Source of the DNA: Candidatus Pristimantibacillus lignocellulolyticus
GTDB taxonomy: Bacteria; Bacillota; Bacilli; Paenibacillales; Paenibacillaceae
Assembly (NCBI GenBank): GCA_023639215.1
Contig: CP097899.1
Location: 2,791,001-2,855,000 of the forward strand
Reading direction: 5' to 3'
DNA: 64,000 nt
Both the position numbers and the translations under genes were made by a program. Of this stretch, positions 52,727-60,952 are shown in pieces (within the stretch, counting starts at the first letter, position 1; each line of letters opens with the position of its first letter). The notes beneath the pieces were generated by a model that was not told the origin of the DNA, did no database searches, and saw nothing but the letters and a program-made list of their open reading frames with translations.

Positions 52727-52798
52727 ACGGTAAAGCGATAGTAATTGAGAGCACTTGACGAACTTAATTGTATAGAATAAGTTTTCATTTGTATTGCT

Positions 52799-52821
52799 AA
52801 GGTCTGCCGGTCTCACACCCG
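52799..52821 (+). terminator. Terminator after xynA
   Basis: AAGGTC-T-GCCGG pairs with CCGGC-GACCTT with one bulge and is followed by TTCTATTTT. Confidence 0.75.
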
Positions 52822-52878
52822 GCGACCTTTCTATTTTACACACAATAACGCTTCCTCTTATTTAAAGGAGATATTTCA

Positions 52879-53748
52879 ATGAGAAAATTGTTCGTTTTTC
52901 TTATCATTTCTATTATCGTAGTTACTAGCGCTTGTTCAAAAGGAACGGATACAAACAATGCTGCAAAGAATGAAAAGCCTGTAATACAAGATAACTTTGT
53001 GCTCGTCAAAGGCGGGACGTTCTTGAATACAAAGTCTAATTTCTATGAGAAAGAAGTAACGTTATCTGACTTTTATATAAGCAAACATGAAGTGACTCAA
53101 AAAGAGTGGATGGATATAATGGGAAGTAATCCCTCAGAATTCATAGGCGAAAGTTTACCTGTTGAGATGGTAAGCTGGTATGACGTTATTGAGTACTGTA
53201 ATAAAAGAAGCACACAAGAGGGGTTAAAGCCTTATTACAATATAAACAAGAAGAAAAAAGATCCGAAAAATAAAAGTGAATACGATAATATGAAATGGAA
53301 TGTAACGATTAATGAGGGAGCCAATGGATATCGTTTGCCGACCGAAGCAGAGTGGGAATATGCTTCAAGTGGGGGTCAAATGAGTGATGGATACACATAC
53401 AGTGGAAGTGATGAAGCAGATGAAGTAGCATGGTATTGGAAAAATGCAGGAGATAACTACTTAAATGGAGATTGGAATTGGCCTATTATAGAAAGCAATA
53501 ATAATCAAACAAAATCGGTAGGTTTAAAGGAACCTAACGAGCTTGGACTTTATGACATGTCAGGTAATGTAAGAGAATGGGTATGGGATTGGTATGAAGA
53601 TGAAAATATTCAAAGCGGTTTATACAGAGTTGTGAAGGGCGGCGGCTGGATAGGAGATATTAGCAACAATGCGGTATCTTTTCGAGGTAAGTTCGAGTCG
53701 AATGGATTTGGGCCTGATCAAGGTTTTCGTGTGAGTCGAAGTGATTAA
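52879..53748 (+). CDS. Lipoprotein with formylglycine-generating-enzyme (SUMF1) domain
   Basis: A 289-residue protein with a lipoprotein signal (V-V-T-S-A-C) and a single FGE-sulfatase domain. Motifs in order: F-V-L-V-K-G-G-T-F, F-Y-I-S-K-H-E-V-T-Q-K-E-W, P-V-E-M-V-S-W-Y-D-V-I-E-Y-C-N, G-Y-R-L-P-T-E-A-E-W-E-Y-A, N-E-L-G-L-Y-D-M-S-G-N-V-R-E-W-V-W-D-W-Y, and the final G-F-R-V. True FGEs use two cysteines near the C-terminus for copper-dependent oxidation of a sulfatase cysteine; no such pair is seen here. It is more likely a structural or binding relative. Confidence 0.85.
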   Translation: MRKLFVFLIISIIVVTSACSKGTDTNNAAKNEKPVIQDNFVLVKGGTFLNTKSNFYEKEVTLSDFYISKHEVTQKEWMDIMGSNPSEFIGESLPVEMVSWYDVIEYCNKRSTQEGLKPYYNINKKKKDPKNKSEYDNMKWNVTINEGANGYRLPTEAEWEYASSGGQMSDGYTYSGSDEADEVAWYWKNAGDNYLNGDWNWPIIESNNNQTKSVGLKEPNELGLYDMSGNVREWVWDWYEDENIQSGLYRVVKGGGWIGDISNNAVSFRGKFESNGFGPDQGFRVSRSD

Positions 53749-53832
53749 TAATCATAATAATTATTATAGGCTAAGTCAACGTTTGGAAAACTCAATATGT
53801 GATAGGAGAGTAAGATGTGACTCCTTCAACGA

Positions 53833-53868
53833 GAAACGAGTCTTAGATACGAATCTAAGGCTCGTTTC
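53833..53868 (+). terminator. Hairpin after the FGE-like gene
   Basis: GAAACGAGTCTTAGAT pairs with ATCTAAGGCTCGTTTC over 16 positions (one G-T pair). It lies about 85 bp after the stop. Confidence 0.75.
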
Positions 53869-53990
53869 TATTGCATCGATAGAATAACAAAATAAATGTA
53901 ATTAACAATAAAAGTATTAAAAGTAATCTACTGTATGTCGATATTATCTATAATCAATAATTTATAACCAATTATAAGTGTTTTTGGTTC

Positions 53991-54299
53991 GTGATGGGAG
54001 TGTTCCTAATAAAAAATTTACACTTAAATATTGCTGCTATAGTTATAGGTTTAATCAGTTTTTGCTTTGTAATGATGTATCAATTAACAAGCACAGGGGC
54101 GTTTTGGACGGAAGTCAGGCCTATTGAAGCAGCTCTATTTCTGACATTAGCAATATTAATACCTATCGTTTATTTAATACTAGTTAAATATGTATTTAAA
54201 TTACCTATATTCATAAAAACAATTATTTTAATTATAAGTTTCTTTTTTCCTTATTTAATTATGATTGCACAATATAATGGGTATTTACCTTATATATAG
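53991..54299 (+). CDS. Small three-helix membrane protein, first copy of a tandem pair
   Basis: About 102 residues with three hydrophobic segments and a conserved extramembrane block M-Y-Q-L-T-S-T-G-A-F-W-T-E-V-R-P-I-E-A. The GTG start at 53991 has no convincing ribosome site; the ATG three bases later is an alternative. It is not recognised as a named family. The next gene is a paralogue with the same block, and the coding DNA is close to 85 percent identical over about 130 bp, which points to a recent tandem duplication. Confidence 0.6.
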   Translation: MMGVFLIKNLHLNIAAIVIGLISFCFVMMYQLTSTGAFWTEVRPIEAALFLTLAILIPIVYLILVKYVFKLPIFIKTIILIISFFFPYLIMIAQYNGYLPYI

Positions 54300-54354
54300 A
54301 AGTGAGAGTAGAAAGTGAAAATGATATTTTAGCTGTATACATTTCAATAAGAGA

Positions 54355-54639
54355 GTGAAACTAACTATGAATTCATTCTTAAATGGTGTTGCCATGATTA
54401 TAGGTTTTGTCTGTTTTTGGTTAGTATTGATGTATAAATTTACAAGCACAGGGGCGTTTTGGTCGGAAGTCAAACCTATTGAAGCAGGTATATATCTGAC
54501 ATTAGCAATATTAATACCAATTGTTTATTTAATACTAGTTAAATGCGTATTCAAATTACCAGTATTACTAAAAACAATATTTATTATTGTATTTTTTTCT
54601 GTTCCTACATTTTCACTTTTTGTCGCATATTACATTTGA
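54355..54639 (+). CDS. Small three-helix membrane protein, second copy of the tandem pair
   Basis: Up to 94 residues from GTG at 54355; an ATG at 54367 is the other likely start, about 11 bases after AAGAGAG. It has the same three-segment layout and the same M-Y-K-F-T-S-T-G-A-F-W-S-E-V-K-P-I-E-A block as its neighbour, then the nearly identical L-T-L-A-I-L-I-P-I-V-Y-L-I-L-V-K. The function is unknown. The conserved loop suggests a specific role and not just a membrane anchor. Confidence 0.62.
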   Translation: MKLTMNSFLNGVAMIIGFVCFWLVLMYKFTSTGAFWSEVKPIEAGIYLTLAILIPIVYLILVKCVFKLPVLLKTIFIIVFFSVPTFSLFVAYYI

Positions 54640-55039
54640 GAGGGAATTATCTATTATTTTGTGTTAATGATAATTAACTTCTCTTGGTAAAGATAACACT
54701 AGTTTTTATTCATGAACATCATTTGTAATTGTACACGCGCTTGGTTAAATTTCCTCTGTACAGTCCTTTTCTCTTACCCGTCGTTAAGATCAACAATCGT
54801 CACAACAATGACACCCTTAACCTTTTTAACCTCTTTCCAGTTGAAAAATAATTTCCAAAGAATTATTAGGAGAAGTAACAATAAATGAGGGTTTAATAAT
54901 GAATATATAGGGGTATTCTATATGAAATCATACTGTAAGGGGGTATATAACTCGGAGTTTGAATGAGCTTAATTCTGAGATTCGTACATAATGATGGACG
55001 CCAAAAAGTTTTAAAATAAAATATAGGGGTGTTATTACA
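54640..55039 (+). promoter_or_regulatory. Upstream region of the YdhK-like gene with a CsoR-type operator
   Basis: ATACTGTAAGGGGGTAT at 54930-54946 matches the CsoR operator form, and TATAGGGGTATTCTATA nearby (about 54904-54920) is a weaker relative. They lie about 95-135 bp before the copper-linked lipoprotein. The remaining 290 bp shows no gene. Confidence 0.65.
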
Positions 55040-55588
55040 ATGAAAAAAATATTTGTAATTTTAAGTGTAGCAATGATGATTGCTCTTAGTATAAGTGCTT
55101 GTGGGAACAATACAGCTGTTAATTCCTCGCACCATGGCAATATGGACATGGGCGATATGGATCATTCTGGATCAGGAATAGTACCAACAGGATTGAAAGA
55201 AGCAAAAAATCCAACTTATAAAGTGGGAGAACAAGTTACGTTACAAACAGACCATATGAAAGGTATGGACGGGGCTAAAGCAACGATTGTCGGAGCATAT
55301 GATACAACAGTGTATGAAGTATCATATACTCCTACAACAGGTGGTCAGGAAGTGAAAAATCATAAATGGGTAATCCAAGAAGAAATTAAAGATCACAAGG
55401 CAGAACCGTATAAACCAGGTGATCAAGTTATCTTAGAAACGGATCATATGAAAGGTATGAACGGAGCGACAGCTACTATTGATACTGCTACGCAAACAAC
55501 AGTTTATATGGTTGATTATACGCCCACAAGTGGCGGAGAGATCGTTAAAAATCATCAATGGGTAACTGAAAGTGAAATAACAAAGTAA
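55040..55588 (+). CDS. YdhK-like lipoprotein with two DUF1541 domains
   Basis: A 182-residue lipoprotein (S-I-S-A-C) with a His/Met/Asp-rich stretch (about 30-47, H-H-G-N-M-D-M-G-D-M-D-H) that could bind Cu(I). Two DUF1541 repeats of about 60 residues follow, each with G-D/E-Q-V-x-L-x-T-D-H-M-K-G-M and K-N-H-x-W-V. YdhK of B. subtilis has this two-repeat form. A CsoR-type operator upstream and copZ-copA downstream place it in copper handling outside the membrane. A terminator separates it from copZ. Confidence 0.86.
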   Translation: MKKIFVILSVAMMIALSISACGNNTAVNSSHHGNMDMGDMDHSGSGIVPTGLKEAKNPTYKVGEQVTLQTDHMKGMDGAKATIVGAYDTTVYEVSYTPTTGGQEVKNHKWVIQEEIKDHKAEPYKPGDQVILETDHMKGMNGATATIDTATQTTVYMVDYTPTSGGEIVKNHQWVTESEITK

Positions 55589-55657
55589 TATGAAAAAGTG
55601 ACTCAACGTCATGTTGTAGTCATTAGTTACAACTCAGTAAAGTGAAACTTAAAATTG

Positions 55658-55698
55658 AGCCGTCCTAAATGGGGTATTCCCTCTAAATGGACGGCTTT
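55658..55698 (+). terminator. Terminator after the YdhK-like gene
   Basis: GAGCCGTCC pairs with GGACGGCTTT (inner stem G-GGG/CCC) and is followed by T/A residues. Confidence 0.75.
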
Positions 55699-55797
55699 AT
55701 GTCATTAATATGAGATTCTTGTTAGATGTTAAAGCAGGATGCGGTATAAAACTTAATCGTATAAGAAAAAATATATAAGAATACTACTTGACTAAAT

Positions 55798-55814
55798 ATA
55801 CTCTATGGGGGTAT
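55798..55814 (+). promoter_or_regulatory. CsoR-type copper operator upstream of copZ-copA
   Basis: ATACTCTATGGGGGTAT matches the CsoR operator form and sits in a larger inverted repeat with perfect 11-bp outer arms (ACTAAATATAC and GTATATTTAGT). It is 43 bp before the second copZ. Confidence 0.8.
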
Positions 55815-55856
55815 ATTTAGTTCGAGGGAAATAATGAGAAAAAGGAGATATGAAGA

Positions 55857-56054
55857 ATGAAAAATATACAATTAGTTGTAAAAGGAATGTCTTGTGGACA
55901 CTGTGTTAATTCGATTGAAGATGCATTACAAGAGCTAGGAGTTAAAGGGAAAGTAGACCTTGCAAACGAGAAAGTTGCAGTAGAGTTTGATGAAAATATA
56001 TTCTCGATTGATAAGATTAAAGAAGTCATTGAAGAACAAGGATATGACGTCTAA
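55857..56054 (+). CDS. copZ: Copper chaperone CopZ (second copy)
   Basis: A 65-residue HMA protein with G-M-S-C-G-H-C (M-x-C-x-x-C) near the N-terminus. It resembles the first CopZ in K-V-D-L-A, V-E-F-D-E and the C-terminal V-I-E-E-Q-G-Y-D-V. It has AAAGGAGATATG upstream and its stop is 17 bp before the copA start. It delivers Cu(I) to CopA and, in B. subtilis, also to CsoR. Confidence 0.95.
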   Translation: MKNIQLVVKGMSCGHCVNSIEDALQELGVKGKVDLANEKVAVEFDENIFSIDKIKEVIEEQGYDV

Positions 56055-56071
56055 GAGAGAGGTTGCTTACG

Positions 56072-58501
56072 ATGGAAACCAATAACGTAGAGAAACAAAC
56101 GTCATTGCAACTTACGGGGATGACCTGTGCAGCATGCGCTAACCGCATCGAAAAGGGTTTAAACAAGCTCGAAGGTGTATCAGAAGCGAACGTAAACTTT
56201 GCATTGGAACGAGCATCAGTATCTTTTGATCCAGCGATAACTAGTATTGCAAAAATGGAAGAAAGCATTCATAAGCTTGGGTATGGAGTGTCGAAAGAAG
56301 AAGTAGAGTTAGAATTGGTTGGAATGACATGTGCAGCATGTGCCTTGAAAATCGAAAAGACATTAAATAAGTTACCTGGTATTAGTCATGCTACTGTGAA
56401 CTTTGCGATAGAAAGTGCCCACGTTGAATATAATCCGTTAGAAATATCGGTAACTGATATGCAGAAACGTGTAGAGAAACTCGGATATAAAGCAGTTCCA
56501 AAGCAAGAGCAAGGTGATCCAGCAGAGCGTCGTCAGCAAGAAATCAACAGGCAAAAAAGAACACTCATTGTCTCTGCTATGCTGTCTCTTCCATTACTTT
56601 GGGCGATGGTAAGTCACTTTTCATTCACTTCTTGGATCTGGCTTCCGGATCTCTTTATGAATCCTTGGTTCCAATTGGCATTATCGACACCTGTTCAATT
56701 TTATATCGGAAGACAATTTTATATTGGAGCGTATAAAGCATTGCGAAATGGTAGTGCTAACATGGACGTTCTAGTAGCACTTGGAACATCGGCAGCGTAT
56801 TTCTATAGCTTATACTTGACGATTAAATGGGCTATTGCAGGAGGTAGTGCTCACCACGGACCGGAGATGTATTATGAAACAAGTGCTGTACTAATTACAC
56901 TAGTTCTTATGGGTAAATTATTTGAATCATTAGCTAAAGGTCGTACCTCAGAAGCGATTAAATCTTTGATGGGGCTTCAAGCGAAGACTGCGCTCGTTGT
57001 CCGTGATGGTCAAGAATTAAACATCCCAGTTGATGAAGTCATTACTGGAGATATCGTCCTTGTTCGTCCAGGGGATAAAGTGCCAGTTGATGGTGAAGTA
57101 ATAGAAGGTGTGTCTTCCATAGATGAATCAATGTTGACTGGGGAGAGCTTACCAGTAGAAAAAAAATCTGGTGACGCAGTCATCGGAGCAACCATTAATA
57201 AAAACGGTATGTTACGTATTAGAGCAACAAAAGTTGGTAAAGAGACGGCGCTTGCTCAAATTATAAAAGTTGTAGAAGAAGCGCAAGGTTCGAAAGCTCC
57301 TATCCAGAGGGTAGCCGATGTTATCTCAGGAATCTTTGTTCCAATTGTAGTCGGCATTGCAGTTGTAGCTTTCTTAGTATGGTACTTCTTGGTCACACCT
57401 GGTGACTTTGCCGGTTCTTTAGAAAAAGCAATCGCGATACTGGTAATTGCTTGTCCATGTGCGCTCGGCCTTGCTACACCGACTTCTATTATGGCTGGAT
57501 CTGGACGTGCAGCAGAACTGGGTATATTGTTCAAAGGCGGAGAGCATTTAGAACAAACCCATAAAATTGATGCAATCATTCTTGATAAAACAGGTACGGT
57601 AACGAAAGGAAAGCCTGAACTTACTGATGTGCTTGTAGAAGGCGATGAATTACAATTCCTTAGACTTGTAGGAGCAGCTGAGAAAAACTCAGAGCATCCA
57701 CTTGCAGAAGCGATTGTTGCTGGTATTAAAGATAGAAATATCGAACTACCAAGTACGGAATCATTTGAAGCGATTCCTGGTTATGGAATTAAAGCTGTCG
57801 TTGAAGGGAAAGAGCTATTAATTGGCACAAGACGTTTGATGGATAAGTTCGGAGTCGATGCAACACAATCTTATAACAAGATGTCAAAGCTCGAGGAATC
57901 AGGGAAAACGGCAATGCTTGTCGCAATCAATAATGAGTTTGTAGGTATGGTTGCCGTAGCCGATACGATTAAAGAAACCTCTGCAGCTGCAGTAAGTAGA
58001 CTGAAAGAAATGGGCATCGAAGTTATTATGATTACTGGTGATAATGAACGAACAGCGAAGGCGATTGCTACTCAAGTTGGCATTGATCATGTACTTGCTG
58101 AAGTTTTACCAGAAGGTAAGGCAGCAGAAGTGAAGAAGCTTCAAGCACAAGGGAAGAAAGTAGCTATGGTCGGGGATGGTATTAATGATGCTCCGGCATT
58201 AGCGACAGCAGATATTGGGATGGCGATTGGAACAGGAACTGACGTAGCTATGGAAGCTGCTGATGTAACGTTGATGCGTGGTGATCTTTCAAGTATCCCA
58301 GATGCAATCTATATGAGTCGCAAAACGATGTCTAATATTAAACAAAATCTATTCTGGGCACTCGGTTATAACACACTTGGTATTCCGATTGCGGCAATTG
58401 GTCTATTAGCACCATGGGTAGCAGGATTAGCTATGGCATTGAGCTCAGTTTCTGTTGTGTTGAATGCTCTTCGTCTGCAACGTGTGAAGATACGTCACTA
58501 A
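56072..58501 (+). CDS. copA: Copper-exporting P1B-type ATPase CopA
   Basis: The chosen ATG at 56072 follows AGAGAGG by nine bases; a TTG nine bases earlier is weaker. The 809-residue pump has two N-terminal HMA domains (G-M-T-C-A-A-C at Cys19/22 and Cys87/90) and about eight membrane helices. The ion motif is I-A-C-P-C-A-L-G, the phosphorylation site D-K-T-G-T-V-T-K-G, the actuator T-G-E-S and the P1B S-E-H-P motif, and G-D-G-I-N-D-A-P lies in the P domain. It exports Cu(I). It is co-transcribed with copZ. Confidence 0.97.
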   Translation: METNNVEKQTSLQLTGMTCAACANRIEKGLNKLEGVSEANVNFALERASVSFDPAITSIAKMEESIHKLGYGVSKEEVELELVGMTCAACALKIEKTLNKLPGISHATVNFAIESAHVEYNPLEISVTDMQKRVEKLGYKAVPKQEQGDPAERRQQEINRQKRTLIVSAMLSLPLLWAMVSHFSFTSWIWLPDLFMNPWFQLALSTPVQFYIGRQFYIGAYKALRNGSANMDVLVALGTSAAYFYSLYLTIKWAIAGGSAHHGPEMYYETSAVLITLVLMGKLFESLAKGRTSEAIKSLMGLQAKTALVVRDGQELNIPVDEVITGDIVLVRPGDKVPVDGEVIEGVSSIDESMLTGESLPVEKKSGDAVIGATINKNGMLRIRATKVGKETALAQIIKVVEEAQGSKAPIQRVADVISGIFVPIVVGIAVVAFLVWYFLVTPGDFAGSLEKAIAILVIACPCALGLATPTSIMAGSGRAAELGILFKGGEHLEQTHKIDAIILDKTGTVTKGKPELTDVLVEGDELQFLRLVGAAEKNSEHPLAEAIVAGIKDRNIELPSTESFEAIPGYGIKAVVEGKELLIGTRRLMDKFGVDATQSYNKMSKLEESGKTAMLVAINNEFVGMVAVADTIKETSAAAVSRLKEMGIEVIMITGDNERTAKAIATQVGIDHVLAEVLPEGKAAEVKKLQAQGKKVAMVGDGINDAPALATADIGMAIGTGTDVAMEAADVTLMRGDLSSIPDAIYMSRKTMSNIKQNLFWALGYNTLGIPIAAIGLLAPWVAGLAMALSSVSVVLNALRLQRVKIRH

Positions 58502-58571
58502 TATAAGGAAGCTGTTAATTTTCAAGGTTAGTGGTAACTTCATTTTCAAATAGATAGATGGAGATGGTTTG

Positions 58572-59192
58572 ATGGATGACAAGATAAAGATTGCAGTTAC
58601 CCCTCCGATTCAATTAGGAGGGAGTATATTTACACCAGAACAACTCGTAACGATCGGTAATGTTGCTAGTATGGATAGTACAATTGAGATGACGAACTTC
58701 CAGCAACTTTATATGGAAGTTCCTTTACAGCGACGCGATGAAATTAAGGATCAACTAGAGCGTTCGGGCTTGGAAGTATATCCTACAGGCTTTGTATCTA
58801 AAAGTTTAATTGTTTGTAATTTCTGTAGAGGGGCGGAAGATAGTGGACTGGCAACAGCTCAATTGTTGAATCAGGCTATTGCAGGTATCGACACACCGAC
58901 TCCGCTTAAAATTGGATATGCAGGTTGTGCTTTAGGGACAAGTGAACCTTTGTTGAAAGATATAGCCGTAATAAAAATGCGAGATACTTTCGATATATAT
59001 GTTGGAGGAGAACCGAAAGGACTTAAAACTTTAATTGCTCAACAACTAGTCGTTGGACTAAAGGAAGAACAATTAGTACCTATTATTAATGCAATTATTC
59101 ATTTTTATAAAGCAAATGCTAAAGGGAAAGAGAAGTTTAGTAAATTTGTTCATCGCATGACCATTGAGCAGCTTCAGCAACTAGCTGGGTAA
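58572..59192 (+). CDS. Small nitrite/sulfite-reductase-domain-like protein
   Basis: The chosen ATG at 58572 follows GGAGATGG. The 206-residue product resembles a single ferredoxin-half plus siroheme-like half of nitrite/sulfite reductases (L-G-G-S-I-F-T-P-E-Q-L, Q-Q-L-Y-M-E-V-P, then C-N-F-C-R-G-A-E and G-Y-A-G-C-A-L-G-T-S). Only three Cys are seen (Cys82, Cys85, Cys119), so the usual C-x5-C...C-x3-C cluster site is incomplete. These short proteins occur in Firmicutes, often near copper or sulfur genes. The catalytic role is unproven. Confidence 0.65.
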   Translation: MDDKIKIAVTPPIQLGGSIFTPEQLVTIGNVASMDSTIEMTNFQQLYMEVPLQRRDEIKDQLERSGLEVYPTGFVSKSLIVCNFCRGAEDSGLATAQLLNQAIAGIDTPTPLKIGYAGCALGTSEPLLKDIAVIKMRDTFDIYVGGEPKGLKTLIAQQLVVGLKEEQLVPIINAIIHFYKANAKGKEKFSKFVHRMTIEQLQQLAG

Positions 59193-59208
59193 TAGCTCTA
59201 ATAATATG

Positions 59209-59275
59209 ACGAGCCGTGGAATCAATAAAGTGACCTTATAATGGGTACATTTTACGATTCTGCGGCTCGTTTTAT
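59209..59275 (+). terminator. Terminator after the reductase-like gene
   Basis: ACGAGCCG and GAATC pair with GATTC and CGGCTCGT around a long loop, then T residues. Confidence 0.7.
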
Positions 59276-59410
59276 TATGGAAATATAGATGAGTATTTTT
59301 GTTAATTATTGACAAATTAATCTGCGTTTGCTAAGTTTAACTTTGTTAATGATATTAAGATTAATGATTTATTTTGAAAAATAGTATTTATAAAATGAAG
59401 GTGGCTCAAT

Positions 59411-60664
59411 ATGAAAAAAACGATAGCTTTTTTGTTAGTTATATTGTTACTTTCTGGCTGTGCTGTTCAACCAGCAAAAGAGCAAGTTACGTTGAAAGTG
59501 TTATATCATTCAACCGATGAATTTATGAATAAGTATGGAAAGGTATATCTTGCAAGTACTGAAAACATTGATTTCGAGATCATACCTGTAGAGGGTGGTT
59601 TAACTATAGAACAGTACTTAGAAATTGTTGAAACTGAAAAACCTGATATATTATCTAATTTCGATTATTATGAATATTTTGTAGATGAAGGAAAATTATT
59701 AAATCTTGACACCTATATCGAAAAATCGAAGGATTTCCGTATGGATCAAATAAATTCTAATCTATTAGATTACTTACGACAAGAAGGCAACGGTAGTATC
59801 TATGCATTATCTCCAACATTTACAGGCAAGGCTATGTACTACAATAAAACAATCCTGGATCAACTGGGAGTTGAATATCCTATTGATGGAATGAATTGGA
59901 ATGAACTTTTAGAATTATCTAGTAGAATATCCCGAGCTGATGACACTATTGATAATGAGATAATCAGTTTTTATTACGATAGAACTTTATTTGATTTAGC
60001 CATGAATATAGCAGATACAATGAAAGTACAATATGCCAATGAATCTGGGGATGTTACTTTCAACACAGAGGGTTGGAATAATATAATGAATGTGGTAATT
60101 GAAAATGCAAGAAATGGAGCGGTATTTACAAGAGACAATTACCCAGAGTTAACTCCATTCGACAATTCAAAATTTTCAAATGGCATTGTGGCTTTAACGG
60201 TGGACTATTCAGATTTAATTAATGATTTGCGTAATGTAGATTTTGAATGGGGAGTTGTTACAGTACCAACTGATTCTTCACTAGAGAGTGTTGATGCTAT
60301 GCAACCTAATGAACTATTTGGTGTTAATCGAGATTCAAGCCATATCGAAGAGAGCGTTGATTTTATTACATATATAAATGGTGAAAAATTTGCACAGTTG
60401 GAACAAAAGAGCAGTACATTTTCTTCATTACCTGCAAGGGAAGAGTTTTCTAAACAAATTGTAAATGTGGATTTACACGCTTTTTATCATGTAGCACCTC
60501 TTAATTTCACTAGATTGGATCCTTTTATTAGCCGGGAACAGAGCAATCAATTTTATGAAGCTACAGATGAGATAATGCAAGATGCTATCACTAATGAAAC
60601 TAGTACAGCAGAAGTAATAAAATTATTACAAGATACTACAGAGGTTATAGTTATGAATGAATGA
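59411..60664 (+). CDS. Orphan family-1 extracellular solute-binding lipoprotein
   Basis: A 417-residue protein with a lipobox (L-L-L-S-G-C) and the family-1 (sugar-type) solute-binding fold: I-E-Q-Y-L-E-I-V-E-T-E-K-P-D-I-L near residue 65, Y-A-L-S-P-T-F-T-G-K-A-M-Y-Y-N-K, and F-G-V-N-R-D-S-S-H-I-E-E-S near 300. No permease or ATPase gene lies next to it, so its partner must be encoded elsewhere, or it may act as a sensor subunit. The ligand is unknown. Confidence 0.85.
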   Translation: MKKTIAFLLVILLLSGCAVQPAKEQVTLKVLYHSTDEFMNKYGKVYLASTENIDFEIIPVEGGLTIEQYLEIVETEKPDILSNFDYYEYFVDEGKLLNLDTYIEKSKDFRMDQINSNLLDYLRQEGNGSIYALSPTFTGKAMYYNKTILDQLGVEYPIDGMNWNELLELSSRISRADDTIDNEIISFYYDRTLFDLAMNIADTMKVQYANESGDVTFNTEGWNNIMNVVIENARNGAVFTRDNYPELTPFDNSKFSNGIVALTVDYSDLINDLRNVDFEWGVVTVPTDSSLESVDAMQPNELFGVNRDSSHIEESVDFITYINGEKFAQLEQKSSTFSSLPAREEFSKQIVNVDLHAFYHVAPLNFTRLDPFISREQSNQFYEATDEIMQDAITNETSTAEVIKLLQDTTEVIVMNE

Positions 60665-60721
60665 TGATTAGATGGCTTTCCTATGTCTGCTTGAATTAAT
60701 CTGCAGTACGAATCTTCAATT

Positions 60722-60775
60722 AGAAGAAGCTGCTCCGCTAGCGAATTTCGCTTCGGATGGTTTCTTCTTTTTTTA
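60722..60775 (+). terminator. Terminator after the solute-binding protein
   Basis: AGAAGAA pairs with TTCTTCT, with an inner AGCGAA/TTCGCT hairpin, followed by seven T residues. Confidence 0.85.
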
Positions 60776-60866
60776 ACGTATATCCTAATATTTCAATATT
60801 GTACAAGTTTGTTCATAATTAATAAGTTCTAAATGAATAAGTTATGTGTGAGAACGTGTGAATTAT

Positions 60867-60898
60867 CACTTACAAAAAGTAAGTGTATGCGTTAGAAT
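60867..60898 (+). promoter_or_regulatory. Promoter and palindromic operator of the nitroreductase gene
   Basis: CACTTAC-AAAAA-GTAAGTG at 60867-60885 is a perfect inverted repeat. It covers a possible -35 (TTACAA, 60870-60875), which lies 17 bp before TAGAAT at 60893-60898. Palindromes of this form are typical of HxlR-type redox regulators of nitroreductases, but no such regulator gene is in the window. Confidence 0.6.
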
Positions 60899-60952
60899 GA
60901 CATCATCGTACAAAAATAACTTAATACACATCATACTGGAGGAGAAATACAT

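Noticed and set aside
52394..52843. Minus-strand open frame of 149 codons opposite xynA.
   Set aside because: xynA is unambiguous on the + strand, and the antisense frame crosses its terminator with no recognisable protein features.
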